Source: Bacteriovoracaceae bacterium UBA6261
GTDB lineage: Bacteria > Bdellovibrionota > Bacteriovoracia > Bacteriovoracales > Bacteriovoracaceae
Assembly: GCA_002440825.1 (NCBI GenBank)
Contig: DJVH01000072.1
Location: 45,218-109,217, forward strand
Direction: 5' to 3'
Length of the DNA stretch: 64,000 nucleotides
Below, in pieces: positions 34,467 to 45,011 of the stretch. The translations under genes were made by a program, and so were the position numbers. The notes beneath the pieces were generated by a model, which saw nothing but the letters and a program-made list of their open reading frames with translations, made no database searches and was not told the DNA's origin. Every line of letters starts with the position of its first letter. Within the stretch, counting starts at the first letter, position 1.

Positions 34467-36833
34467 ATGTACGTCATCACACGAAGTGGCGAGAAAGAGC
34501 CGATTAAATTCGACAAAATCACGGAGAGAATTGAACAGCTATGCTTTGATCTGGACAGATCATTTGTAGATCCAATGAAGATTGCTAAGAAAGTTATCGA
34601 AGGCATCTACGATGAAATCACGACAAAAGAACTTGATCAATTGGCAGCTGAAACAGCAGCTTATTTATCAACTCAGCACCCGGACTACTCAACTCTTGCG
34701 GGAAGAATTGCGGTTTCTAATCTTCACAAAGAAACACGCGGCTGTTTTTCTGAAAACATCAAGGCCATGTACAATTACGTGGATCCGATTAAAAATGAAC
34801 ACTCACCACTAGTTTCAAAAGAACTTTATGATGTCGTTATGGCGAACGCTCATAAACTGGATGAAGCTGTTCAAGACCGTCGCGATTACAACTACGACTA
34901 CTTTGGATACAAAACTCTTGAGAAGTCATACCTTCTTCGCATGAACGGTAAAATCGTTGAGCGCCCGGGCCAGATGCTCATGAGAGTTTCTCTGGGAATT
35001 CACCTAGAGAACATCGATGATGCCATCAAAACTTATAGCGGCATGTCTGAAAAACTTTTCACACACGCTTCACCTACTCTGTTCAACTCAGGAACTAACA
35101 AGCCTCAGCTTTCATCATGTTTTCTTTTAACGATGAAAGATGACTCGATTGAAGGGATCTATGAGACGCTGAAACAAACAGCGCTTATTTCTCAATCAGC
35201 AGGTGGAATTGGTCTTTCCATTCACCACATCCGTGCTAAAGGTTCATTCATCAGAGGAACAAACGGAACATCTAACGGTATCGTTCCGATGCTAAAAGTC
35301 TTCAACGATACAGCTCGCTATGTTGATCAAGGCGGCGGGAAGAGAAAAGGCGCGTTCGCGGTTTATCTAGAGCCATGGCACGCTGATATTTTCGACTTCC
35401 TTGAAATGAAAAAGAACACAGGGAAAGAAGAACAAAGAGCAAGAGATCTTTTCTACGCTCTATGGATTCCGGATCTATTCATGAAGAGAGTTGAAGAAGA
35501 TGGAATGTGGTCACTTTTCTGTCCACACGAAGCTCCAGGTCTTGCTGATTGCTACGGAAAAGAGTTTGAAGCTCTTTATAAATCATACGAAGAAAAAGGA
35601 CTGGCAAAGAAAACAGTTCGCGCTCAAGACGTTTGGTTTGCAGTTCTTGAATCTCAAATTGAAACTGGTTCTCCTTACATGCTCTACAAAGATGCAGCTA
35701 ACGAGAAATCAAACCAGAAAAATCTTGGGACAATCAAGTCTTCTAACCTTTGTACAGAAATTCTTGAATACACAGCTCCGGATGAAGTGGCCGTTTGTAA
35801 CCTTGCTTCAGTAGCGCTCAATAAATTTGTTGATCACACTGGCAGCAAACCTGTATACAACCACAAAAAACTTTACGAAATCGTTTATCAGATGACTGTG
35901 AACTTAAACAGAATCATCGATATTAACTTCTACCCTGTTCCAGAAGCGCGCAATTCAAATATGCGCCACCGTCCAATCGGTTTGGGTGTTCAGGGACTTG
36001 CTGATACGTTCTTTGAAATGAGACTTCCTTTTGAATCAAAAGAAGCGCTTAAACTCAACAACGATATCTTCGAGACAATTTACTTTGCAGCTGTCACAGC
36101 GTCTAAAGATGCAGCGAAAAAAGAAGGACCATACTCAACATACGCAGGCTCTCCGATGTCTCAAGGCATCTTCCAGTTCGATATGTGGGGTGTAAAACCA
36201 TCTAGCGGAAACTGGGATTGGAATGCTCTAAAAGCAGAAGTTGCCACACACGGTGTACGCAACTCGCTTCTAGTCGCTCCTATGCCAACAGCTTCAACAT
36301 CGCAAATTCTTGGAAACAACGAGTGCTTTGAGCCGATCACATCGAACATCTACGTTCGCCGTGTTCTTTCAGGTGAATTCGCTGTCGTTAACCGTTTCCT
36401 TGTAAACGATCTTATCAAGATGGGATTGTGGAATGATAAAATGAGAAACGAAATCATTGCAAACAATGGTTCGGTTCAAAATATCAACTCTATTCCTGAA
36501 GAGCTTAAAGCACTTTATAAGACTGTTTGGGAAATTAAGCAGAAGTCGATCATTGATATGTCAGCGGGCCGTGGCCCTTACATCGATCAAGGTCAGTCTC
36601 TCAACGTTTTTGTTGAAGATCCAAATTTCGGCAAACTTTCTTCAATGCACTTTTATGCCTGGAAAGCTGGCCTTAAAACAGGGATGTACTATCTGAGAAC
36701 AAGAGCTGCTGTAAATGCGGTTCAGTTCACAGTTAAGAACAATGAACCTGTAAAGAAAACTGTTGAAGAAGAAAAAGCAGCAATGGTTTGTTCACTTGAA
36801 AATCCAGAATCATGTGAGATGTGCGGGTCTTGA
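34467..36833 (+). CDS. nrdA: class Ia ribonucleotide reductase large subunit, eukaryote-like
   Basis: This 788-residue R1 protein reduces ribonucleoside diphosphates. An ATP-cone occupies the first 90 residues (MYVITRSGEKEPIKFDKITE), followed by the NHKETRGCF-type transition. The catalytic barrel includes SSCFLLTM (first redox Cys, about 218) and NLCTEILEY (radical Cys, about 428). The tail CSLENPESCEMCGS holds the CxxC shuttle. The N- and C-termini are strikingly close to animal R1. It is translationally coupled to nrdB and followed by a strong bidirectional terminator. Confidence 0.97.
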   Translation: MYVITRSGEKEPIKFDKITERIEQLCFDLDRSFVDPMKIAKKVIEGIYDEITTKELDQLAAETAAYLSTQHPDYSTLAGRIAVSNLHKETRGCFSENIKAMYNYVDPIKNEHSPLVSKELYDVVMANAHKLDEAVQDRRDYNYDYFGYKTLEKSYLLRMNGKIVERPGQMLMRVSLGIHLENIDDAIKTYSGMSEKLFTHASPTLFNSGTNKPQLSSCFLLTMKDDSIEGIYETLKQTALISQSAGGIGLSIHHIRAKGSFIRGTNGTSNGIVPMLKVFNDTARYVDQGGGKRKGAFAVYLEPWHADIFDFLEMKKNTGKEEQRARDLFYALWIPDLFMKRVEEDGMWSLFCPHEAPGLADCYGKEFEALYKSYEEKGLAKKTVRAQDVWFAVLESQIETGSPYMLYKDAANEKSNQKNLGTIKSSNLCTEILEYTAPDEVAVCNLASVALNKFVDHTGSKPVYNHKKLYEIVYQMTVNLNRIIDINFYPVPEARNSNMRHRPIGLGVQGLADTFFEMRLPFESKEALKLNNDIFETIYFAAVTASKDAAKKEGPYSTYAGSPMSQGIFQFDMWGVKPSSGNWDWNALKAEVATHGVRNSLLVAPMPTASTSQILGNNECFEPITSNIYVRRVLSGEFAVVNRFLVNDLIKMGLWNDKMRNEIIANNGSVQNINSIPEELKALYKTVWEIKQKSIIDMSAGRGPYIDQGQSLNVFVEDPNFGKLSSMHFYAWKAGLKTGMYYLRTRAAVNAVQFTVKNNEPVKKTVEEEKAAMVCSLENPESCEMCGS

Positions 36834-36870
36834 TCTGAACTCTCCACATTTGATGATAAATCAGGATAAA

Positions 36871-36897
36871 AAAAGGCCGGAGAAATTCCGGCCTTTT
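36871..36897. terminator. bidirectional rho-independent terminator between nrdA and the GLUG lipoprotein gene
   Basis: The 11-bp stem AAAAGGCCGGA / TCCGGCCTTTT with a GAAAT loop has T-runs on both strands. It ends transcription of nrdBA on the plus strand and of the convergent lipoprotein gene on the minus strand. Confidence 0.92.
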
Positions 36898-36902
36898 TGT
36901 TT

Positions 36903-39900
36903 TTAGTGTTCAATCTGCAGAAGTCGTGGTCCCTCTTCAGTAGAAAATTCCCATACCGGCGCATTGGCAGGGGTGGGTTGATTATACATCGAAGACATAA
37001 AGTAACTAAGAACTCTGTCTGAGCCAGTGCCTTCCATCTGGGCAATATTAAATCCACCAGTGCATACACCTGTAGCACCAGAATCGTTAAACCCACCAGG
37101 ACAATATGTACCCAACGTTGTGAGCTGAACTACCGTTTTTTTCCCAGCGAGGTCAGCAAAGGAATCCGATATATAGTAATTAAGATCTGTGGCCGCTGAA
37201 ATATTTGGCCCTGTGTAATTAATAACTCCGGCCGTAAACGACATTGGGTAAAATGTACTCATGTTACCATTGCCACCTCCGCCATATTTTAGATTCATCA
37301 AATCACTTCCGCCAACAGGATCAGCGCTTACAGCACACGAAGAACCATCTCCTGTACAGGAACTTGTCGTAGAAGACCAGTTTCCATATGAAGCAATTTG
37401 TTTTTCAAGATAATAAAGATAAGTTCCTGCAGTTGCAGAATTATAACCAATTAATGGTTGGATTAAATCTCCATTGGCGATGACTCCGGCCCCATAAATA
37501 ACTTTTCCCAAAGAAAGAGAATAATTAATTGAGCCCGAATTCTCTCCAATCAGCCCCCCCACACTATCCGTGTCTGAGACATTCACAAACGCACGATTAT
37601 CAAAAAGAGCATTTGTTATGGACCCGCTATTTAATCCCGCTATACCACCTGCCCTCAAGCTTGGAGCTGTCGATGCAGGGAGTTCGATTTTTCCGTCGAA
37701 GCGAACCTGATCGATTGTGCCGTTATTTGTTCCAACGATTCCACCAAACTGTTCAAAACCCGACCCCAAACTGTACCCGATAGTAACATCAGCTCTGGAT
37801 TTAATAATGGATGCAGATGTTGCGTTGATGCCTGCAATACCTCCTGTCGACAACTGTCCCGATACTTCACTTTGTTCAACGCTGGCTTTTTTGACGACGC
37901 CTTTATTATGTCCGACAATGGGCCCTACTTGATTTTCAGCTGAGACTTTACCATGAAGCAATTCAATCTGAGCGATTGTACCTAAATTTTCTCCGGCCAA
38001 AAGTCCCGTGCCACTATCACCTAATCCGGCCGTATTTGATATTTTGTTATTATACAGTTTAAGATTAGCGATCATGCCAGAACTTGAAACAGATTTAAAA
38101 ATCCCTTCGTAACTGTTGCTGAAATCGCCGACAACGTAAGTGAGATCCAGGCCATAAAGAATTCTATTATTTCCGAATAACTGCCCGTTAAAAGCTGTAA
38201 TTGTAGAAGCAGGAGAACTCCATGTTCCTAAATGGATATCATCGGCCAATCGATAAATTTCCGTCGAAGCGCGCCCACTTAGAGAAGAAAGCTGATTTGA
38301 ATTACAAATGAAAATCGGACTGGTCGCCGAACCTCTTCCGGCCGTAGCTTGAGTTGCAACTGACGCTTGATTGATGGACAGAGAACACTCTCTGTTTTCC
38401 CAGGCAAGGCGAGGAATCGATCCGCTTATAGAGATCCAGTTCGCAGGCGTAGAAAAGGCAGGTAAAGAAGTCCTTAAAGATGAAAGAGTAACGGCCGCGC
38501 AAGCTCCGTTAACTGACGCTCCGGCAAAAGAAGAGTAACAATTAGATCCACCTGACCCCAAAACAAAAATTCCGTCGTTGGTTGGTGTGCCGCCGGTTCC
38601 GTTTGAGATTACGCCATCAAAAAAAACGTCAGCGATACTTCCGGAAGTATTGTCTGCCGCAATCCCGCCGACATTATAGGCACTGGGATAAGATGCATAA
38701 ATCGCCGCCGTCGAATAAGAATTATTGATGCTACCGTTGTTTTTTCCGGCAATTCCTCCGGTGTTTGTAACAAATGAACTGATCACTCCTTCACTGTAAG
38801 AATGTTCAATGATCGAGCCGGACACATTCTGAGCAACCAATCCTCCGAAAAAAGTCCCGTTGCTACCATCAGAACTTAAATCTCCTCTGAAATGAGATTT
38901 TGTTATAAGACCACTATTCAATCCAACAAGTCCACCGCCATTATCGCGTGCGCGAATTTCGGCGCCGTTTACGTGAACGTTACTCAGCTTGGTATTTCCT
39001 GAAGTAACCTTACCTGCGATTCCTCCAGCGAAATTTCCATCGGTATTGTTGTTGCTCCGAGCTTCTATTCTTAGTTTTTCGATATTGATATTTGAAACAT
39101 CGTTATTGGGTCCATCAATATCACCGGCAATTGAACCGACATTATTTAAGCCTTCAATTTCCATTTCTTTTATAGAGAGATTTCTGATTCTGCCTGCACC
39201 CGATAATTTTTTAACGAGTCCAAGATTAACAGCATTTTTGGCCTGAATGCGGACGTTGTTAATCGTTTTTCCATTGCCGTTAAAAAACCCGGTAAAATAG
39301 GTCGTTGTTTCAAAGCTTGTGCAATCTGATGACAGTTTATCCAATGGATTTAAATTATGGTGTTTATCTACCACGCTGCTCGCAACTCCGTTACAGGCAG
39401 GCTTGCTATAAGGGCCGATGATATCGGTCTTATTCATGTCCAGGTTATTCATTAACTTATAAGAACTCGACGCAAAGGAAAGAGGTGCAGTTTTCTCACC
39501 GATCTGGTTCAGTTGCCACTCAGTACAGATTTTATAAGGACGTTCAATCGTTCCGTTTCCGCCTGCAAACGGTTGAGTTCCAATGATGGAATTTATTCCA
39601 TTATACTTGTCACACAAAACTGGCTTCGGCATAGAAACGAGTTGTTTAATGGCCGGGGTCGCGACCGTCTTTGAAAAACAAGTCGGAGCAAATCTCGATA
39701 TGCCCAGTGGAACGGAAATGCACGAACTGCCTGTCCAGTTTCCATAATAGGCTTCGCATACGTTCTGTTTTTCAAGAGGATCCGAAGGAAAATCTGAACC
39801 AGAAAAACTACAATCATCTGTCGAAGTGACAACTTTAGAAAATGCAGCAGATGAACCCAATCCATTTTGAAGTAATACTGTGTGGACTCCCTTAGGATCA

Positions 39901-40631
39901 GTGGTATCACAAGTCTGTGAACCGATGAACATTTCAACTGAAACAACAAATGGAGCGATACCATTTCCACTAGGAAAATTGACTGGCATCCCTTGTTTCA
40001 TCAAATCGGTTCCATCTGCATTGTCTATTTTTTTACAAGCAGAAGTTATGGCTTCATTTCCAAAACCAAAAGGTGAACTTGGCCCTTTGATGAAGCTTTG
40101 GAATTTCAAACGGTAGGATAAAGCACTCCCTTGATTTCCAGATCCGCAAAACCAGTTGGTCGTTGCGTTCAGATCATCACACTCTTCAAGGAAGAGGTCA
40201 GCAAACCTTATGAGACCACCGGATGTATAGTAACGACCGTTAGAAAAATCAGGATCAGCACAAGTGTTGTTGTTGAGATTAAAAGTCAGCGAGGTATCGG
40301 TTCCGCTTAATTTTGCCGGAACTTTCGCACAAAAAACTTTATCATTCATGGGAAGGCCACTGGCATTTGTGTCCCACATAAGCGCGTAGAATATCCAATC
40401 ACCGTTGGGAACATTTAAAACATCTTCTGTCCCATTAATCACTTTTCCGAAAAGATCCCCATTTGTCGAACGACCGAAAAGAAGGGTCCCTCCACTCCCG
40501 GCAGTTGCCGATAAGGCGGAAATTCCACTGACGTTGAGTTTGACTCCCGCTTTTGTTCCACCAGGTTTGGAACAGGACACGAGTGACAGTAAAAGTGCAG
40601 ACAGAATAATAAATCTGAATAAAACCGACAT
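36903..40631 (-). CDS. giant GLUG-repeat surface lipoprotein, paralogue A
   Basis: This 1242-residue protein begins with a lipobox (SLVSC, Cys20). A conserved N-terminal module (about 25-330) is shared with the neighbour (FGRSTNGDLFGKV, VPNGDWIFYALMW). Two long repeat regions follow, about 380-730 and 790-1130. They are built from GLUG-type units such as GGLVGLNSG, GGIAGKNNGSINNSYS and GGLIGENSGSINYSL, which fold as right-handed beta-helix or adhesin-like solenoids. A linker PRLAWENREC separates the halves. It is probably exported to the outer-membrane surface; role in adhesion or prey contact is speculation. Confidence 0.85.
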   Translation of the reverse strand: MSVLFRFIILSALLLSLVSCSKPGGTKAGVKLNVSGISALSATAGSGGTLLFGRSTNGDLFGKVINGTEDVLNVPNGDWIFYALMWDTNASGLPMNDKVFCAKVPAKLSGTDTSLTFNLNNNTCADPDFSNGRYYTSGGLIRFADLFLEECDDLNATTNWFCGSGNQGSALSYRLKFQSFIKGPSSPFGFGNEAITSACKKIDNADGTDLMKQGMPVNFPSGNGIAPFVVSVEMFIGSQTCDTTDPKGVHTVLLQNGLGSSAAFSKVVTSTDDCSFSGSDFPSDPLEKQNVCEAYYGNWTGSSCISVPLGISRFAPTCFSKTVATPAIKQLVSMPKPVLCDKYNGINSIIGTQPFAGGNGTIERPYKICTEWQLNQIGEKTAPLSFASSSYKLMNNLDMNKTDIIGPYSKPACNGVASSVVDKHHNLNPLDKLSSDCTSFETTTYFTGFFNGNGKTINNVRIQAKNAVNLGLVKKLSGAGRIRNLSIKEMEIEGLNNVGSIAGDIDGPNNDVSNINIEKLRIEARSNNNTDGNFAGGIAGKVTSGNTKLSNVHVNGAEIRARDNGGGLVGLNSGLITKSHFRGDLSSDGSNGTFFGGLVAQNVSGSIIEHSYSEGVISSFVTNTGGIAGKNNGSINNSYSTAAIYASYPSAYNVGGIAADNTSGSIADVFFDGVISNGTGGTPTNDGIFVLGSGGSNCYSSFAGASVNGACAAVTLSSLRTSLPAFSTPANWISISGSIPRLAWENRECSLSINQASVATQATAGRGSATSPIFICNSNQLSSLSGRASTEIYRLADDIHLGTWSSPASTITAFNGQLFGNNRILYGLDLTYVVGDFSNSYEGIFKSVSSSGMIANLKLYNNKISNTAGLGDSGTGLLAGENLGTIAQIELLHGKVSAENQVGPIVGHNKGVVKKASVEQSEVSGQLSTGGIAGINATSASIIKSRADVTIGYSLGSGFEQFGGIVGTNNGTIDQVRFDGKIELPASTAPSLRAGGIAGLNSGSITNALFDNRAFVNVSDTDSVGGLIGENSGSINYSLSLGKVIYGAGVIANGDLIQPLIGYNSATAGTYLYYLEKQIASYGNWSSTTSSCTGDGSSCAVSADPVGGSDLMNLKYGGGGNGNMSTFYPMSFTAGVINYTGPNISAATDLNYYISDSFADLAGKKTVVQLTTLGTYCPGGFNDSGATGVCTGGFNIAQMEGTGSDRVLSYFMSSMYNQPTPANAPVWEFSTEEGPRLLQIEH

Positions 40632-40766
40632 AGTCTTTCCCTACAATGCTTTTGAATTTGAAGACTTCAAAAGTTCTTCGTAGGTCAGTATCGGCATACT
40701 TTTATTTAGAGATGAGAGCAAATTGTCTCTCACGCAGTAAATTAGATAATTTGTCTTAAATATTTA

Positions 40767-43700
40767 TTAATTAAATGGAGCCCCCAGATCTTCCAATCCA
40801 CCTTTTGCTTTAACAAGTTCAGGTGGTTCTGGTGAAACAGAAGCTCCTTGTCTGTACCAGAACGTCCAGGTTTTTGTCCCAGGATTCAGGAAGTCAGTCG
40901 CAACACTCCAGGTATTATGATCAAACAAAACGGCCGCAGGAGTTATGGTTTCTACTTTTAGACCTGTTCCGACTGAGAAGCTCAGGTTTTTATCATAATA
41001 TCGGTCAGCTGGTAGCGATGGTGAAGTGCCTGAACTCCACGAGCCCGAATTATTAGTACACTCCGTTTGAGAAAAATAGTTGGAGTTAGAGCAAGATCCG
41101 CCTGGATCTTTAACAATAAAAATCACATCACTCATTGCAGGTGAAGCCGTCGAGACCTTAGTGAAAGAGTCAGCGCTTAAGATAATATTTTTTAACCCAT
41201 TACAAACAACACGATCACCAGCAAAAAGAGGAACACCTAAACTGTTTGCTCCGCCCGATGCCGCAGTAACATCATACCACTTACCAGTATCGGCCGCAGG
41301 ACAAGCTGGTGTAGGAGCACCTGTATAAGGATTCGTAAAAGGGTCCCATGTTCCCAGTAAAGTAAAAGTTGTGCCTGGTAAAAAAACGAAAGACTTACTC
41401 GAATCCAGTTCAACAAAACCGCGGGTAATTGTTCCACTTGATCCATTCCCAAAAAGTTCAATTAAATCATTAAACGAATTATTAAGCCAGGTTCGAGGAT
41501 TGGAATAAAAATCCTGAACAGTTCCAATGCTCGATCCAATGAATGGAGTTGTATTTAATCCTAAAGCGAAATTGCAATCATTGAACGAGCTTCCCTGAAG
41601 AACGTTTGCGCGCAATTCTCCATCGTGATCGACTTCTTTAATTAAATTGGCATTGGTGCCAGCAAAGCCACCGATCGTTTCTCCAGTTCCAAATGGAATA
41701 ACTGCTAATGACGTAGGACATGGCAAAGCACGATTGAAGCTCGCATGGCCTCTTACACCTTCAACGACTCCCATATTTTTCCCAACCACTCCTCCACCAA
41801 AAACTTTTTGACTTGGCCCAGTGAATGCTCCACCTGCAAGTTCAACATCGGCGCCTACTTCCATTTTCGTCAACAATCCACTTGTATTGTTGTAACCAAC
41901 GGCGCCACCAATGAAAAGTGTATCTGTTGATCCTGGATGAATGTTGACTGGCACCTTTGCCCTGTCCATTTTTATATTTCTTAATGTCCCATCGTTTTGT
42001 CCAGCAATGGTTCCAATATAAAGAGTATTCCCACCAGTGTTTGAAGGATTTGGTGAATAGAATCCAGAGGCAACAATATCGAAATCTTCCAAAACCGATC
42101 CGGTTAATAATGACGTAAAAATTCCGAAATAATCAGTTGTCCCTGTATAAGCTGAAGGTAAATTAATGACAAAACCTTTAAGAGAAAATTTATTTCCTTT
42201 TAAAAAATATTGTCCAGCAGGCAATGGAGTATGACTAGAAATGTCCATCACAATATCATTTTTTAAGACGTAATATTGTCCTGCTGACATATTAGTAAAT
42301 TGAGTATAATCACAAATCCATTTTGGATCTGCTTGAGTCCCTGAACCAAATTGAGTTGCAAAATGACCGTGGCATTCACGTTTCAGGTATGGAAGAAAAT
42401 TTTCCACTTTCTCTTCCCATGACAAACGAGGGATATCGTATGTATTATCCAGCATTCTCCATGTATACGGATCATTCGTGAAGGTGTCTTCAATTGACGT
42501 CAGAGCAACGATAATATTTGAAGATCCATTACATAAAATGATATCTCCAGGAAGAACAGATCCAAAGAAAGATGACACGTTAATATTGGATACTTCATAA
42601 TATTTTCCTGTATCACCAGGTGAACAACTGGAATTCAAAAGTGGCAGGTTATTTACAGCATCCCACATCCCTAACTTAACAGGTAATATAAAACCAAGTG
42701 AACTATAAAAAGATTGGTCTCTCGACTGAGCAAAAGTCAGCGTCGAACCACATGAAGTAGAATTCGAAGCATCGTGTTCACCGGAATAGTAGGCCGTACT
42801 GCAGCTCACACCTGTCCCTGTTCCAATTAAACCACCGAGAGTATGATCTGATGGCCCTCTGTTTGAGCTTTTGAATGTATCAACGACAAATGTATTTGAC
42901 AGCACTATATTATTTGCAGCTCCGATGGCCCCACCAATCTTAGCGAAAGTGGCAGATCCATCTGTATTTCCGCTGGCCACTAGAACCGATGTTGAATAAG
43001 AATCAGTAATAGAAACATTATTGGCCTCACCAATAAAACTTCCTACGACAGAAGATGCTTCTATTCTTTTCGCTTTAACAATGGATTTTGAAATTGAAAA
43101 AGCAGACGCAGAACTATTTGCATAACCGAATAGACCGCCAACTTTTGATATATCGACCGATCCTCCACCATTATTATTGCCGTAGATACTCCCAAAAAAA
43201 CTTGAACGATTCATGGTTGATGTAGAGGTGACGTCAAAATAACCGGCAACACCGCCCACAAAATTTTTACCGCCGTAATCTCCTTTAATATGAATATTGC
43301 CGAGATCTCCACCGAAGCCTGCCCAATAACCAACGAGAGCACCAATATTGGATCTACCATCGGTATGACCATGAATTTTTATATTCTCGATTGAAATTTG
43401 AGAAGTGGCCTGAACTTTACCGGCCAGAACACCAACATTGTCTCCATCGTCGCAAAAAACCACTGCATTGTTAAAAGTTAAATCTCTGATAGTTCCTTTT
43501 TCAATTTTTCTGAAAAAACCAACATCAAAGTTTGGTGCTGTGCCCGCTGCAGTTTTACAATCAATCATAAAATTAGAAATTTTGTGATTGTTACCTAAAA
43601 ATCTTGGAGCATAAGCAGCACTTGCTCCCCATCCATCTGGTGTTCCTGTTGCACCACCAGCATCCTGCAAGGCAGGTCCAATAGGTTGAATTTGAGTCAT

Positions 43701-44762
43701 TCCATAATCAATATCCGTGAGCAACTCAATACTAGAAACTTGATAACTTGAATAATTTGTTCTCATGAGATTAAGCTGATCTTTATTACAGACAGTATAA
43801 GGATTGCCTGGATATCCATTTCCTGAAGCAAAAGCCCCCGCTGACATTCTCACATCACGGCAAACATCACTAGGATCTGTTTTAACAAATAAATGGGCCG
43901 TTCTCGGTATTGAAGCATTATCAATACCTAATTTCATTCGAGGCCCGTCTTGTAGTGGAACAACATCAACTCCATGAGAACCATCACATCCAGCAGTGGC
44001 CATGGGAGATGTTCCGTTGCTGTAAAACACTTCAATGGCCAGCATTAGACCATTGGAGATTGTAGGAATATGGAAATCGGTAAAAAGAGAGCCCCCATTA
44101 GATGAAACCGCTGCATCGTTCGCATAAGTTGAAATGATACATTCAGATTGAGCAATCTTTGAAGGTGCAGTAATTTCCCCGAAATTTTTACTCTCCAAAG
44201 CAACGATTCTGTATGAAGAAGCATAACCTTTGTTGAATTTTGAACTAGAAATATTATCACAAGAAGTAATTCCGGAAGAAAGAGTACTGAGGCTTTTACA
44301 ATTCATGACTTCAATTTTTGGTAGTTTATAAATACCAGCATCGTAAACAGTAGAATTTGAAAAAGCGGGATCATTACAGCCAGCGTTCGTCAAATCAATC
44401 TGAATACTAGCATCCGTTCCATTGAGCGTCGTTGTGGTTTTCCCGCAATACGTTTTACCGGTAAAATTTGGAAGAGTACCGGCAGCAGGAGTAACTCCTA
44501 ATTCATATGAAACAGCATAAAAGTTCCATGTGCCGTTGGGAAAAATCAGATCAATCGTGTCCGTATCAACTTTCTTTGTAAAAACTTTTCCATCATTACT
44601 TTTACCGTAAAAGAACAGACCATTGTTTGCCTTATTAGTAAGTAAGGCCGCAAAGTTTCCAGATACGATTTTGATTTTAGAAGATGTCTTACCCGGCGAT
44701 TTTGAGCAGGCCGAAATTAGTGCCAACACAATCAACAAAGGCAAAATGATTACATTCTTCAT
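40767..44762 (-). CDS. giant GLUG-repeat surface lipoprotein, paralogue B
   Basis: This 1331-residue paralogue of the next gene has a lipobox (LISAC, Cys19). The same N-terminal module appears (FYGKSNDGKVFTKKV, FPNGTWNFYAVSY), with two solenoid regions joined by a PRLSWEEKVENF linker. Repeats are more diverged (VGVLAGKVQATSQISIENI, GGAVGYNNTSGLLTKMEVG). A C-terminal extension beyond the second solenoid (about 1150-1331) has paired cysteines (CSNSNYFSQTECTNNSGSW) also found in part in paralogue A. The arrangement implies tandem duplication followed by divergence. The genes are separated by 135 bp, with A downstream of B. Confidence 0.85.
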   Translation of the reverse strand: MKNVIILPLLIVLALISACSKSPGKTSSKIKIVSGNFAALLTNKANNGLFFYGKSNDGKVFTKKVDTDTIDLIFPNGTWNFYAVSYELGVTPAAGTLPNFTGKTYCGKTTTTLNGTDASIQIDLTNAGCNDPAFSNSTVYDAGIYKLPKIEVMNCKSLSTLSSGITSCDNISSSKFNKGYASSYRIVALESKNFGEITAPSKIAQSECIISTYANDAAVSSNGGSLFTDFHIPTISNGLMLAIEVFYSNGTSPMATAGCDGSHGVDVVPLQDGPRMKLGIDNASIPRTAHLFVKTDPSDVCRDVRMSAGAFASGNGYPGNPYTVCNKDQLNLMRTNYSSYQVSSIELLTDIDYGMTQIQPIGPALQDAGGATGTPDGWGASAAYAPRFLGNNHKISNFMIDCKTAAGTAPNFDVGFFRKIEKGTIRDLTFNNAVVFCDDGDNVGVLAGKVQATSQISIENIKIHGHTDGRSNIGALVGYWAGFGGDLGNIHIKGDYGGKNFVGGVAGYFDVTSTSTMNRSSFFGSIYGNNNGGGSVDISKVGGLFGYANSSASAFSISKSIVKAKRIEASSVVGSFIGEANNVSITDSYSTSVLVASGNTDGSATFAKIGGAIGAANNIVLSNTFVVDTFKSSNRGPSDHTLGGLIGTGTGVSCSTAYYSGEHDASNSTSCGSTLTFAQSRDQSFYSSLGFILPVKLGMWDAVNNLPLLNSSCSPGDTGKYYEVSNINVSSFFGSVLPGDIILCNGSSNIIVALTSIEDTFTNDPYTWRMLDNTYDIPRLSWEEKVENFLPYLKRECHGHFATQFGSGTQADPKWICDYTQFTNMSAGQYYVLKNDIVMDISSHTPLPAGQYFLKGNKFSLKGFVINLPSAYTGTTDYFGIFTSLLTGSVLEDFDIVASGFYSPNPSNTGGNTLYIGTIAGQNDGTLRNIKMDRAKVPVNIHPGSTDTLFIGGAVGYNNTSGLLTKMEVGADVELAGGAFTGPSQKVFGGGVVGKNMGVVEGVRGHASFNRALPCPTSLAVIPFGTGETIGGFAGTNANLIKEVDHDGELRANVLQGSSFNDCNFALGLNTTPFIGSSIGTVQDFYSNPRTWLNNSFNDLIELFGNGSSGTITRGFVELDSSKSFVFLPGTTFTLLGTWDPFTNPYTGAPTPACPAADTGKWYDVTAASGGANSLGVPLFAGDRVVCNGLKNIILSADSFTKVSTASPAMSDVIFIVKDPGGSCSNSNYFSQTECTNNSGSWSSGTSPSLPADRYYDKNLSFSVGTGLKVETITPAAVLFDHNTWSVATDFLNPGTKTWTFWYRQGASVSPEPPELVKAKGGLEDLGAPFN

Positions 44763-45011
44763 AAGTCTTCCTATTGAAAAACCAGGCAGCTAGTGACCCT
44801 TTCACTAGTAGTTATTCTAGAAGATTATCGGTAAATAAAATGTTCATTTGAGAATATAATGTCTTAGGTGAGCACTCTGAAGTCCCCTCAGGCCGGACTG
44901 ACTCGAAAAGTTGCCGGCCGAAGGTTTAAGGTTGAATCTTAACTACTTGTGATTAATTAAACGGCTCCTGAAAACAACAGAACGACATTGTCAAAGTTGC
45001 CAGATTTGGCA

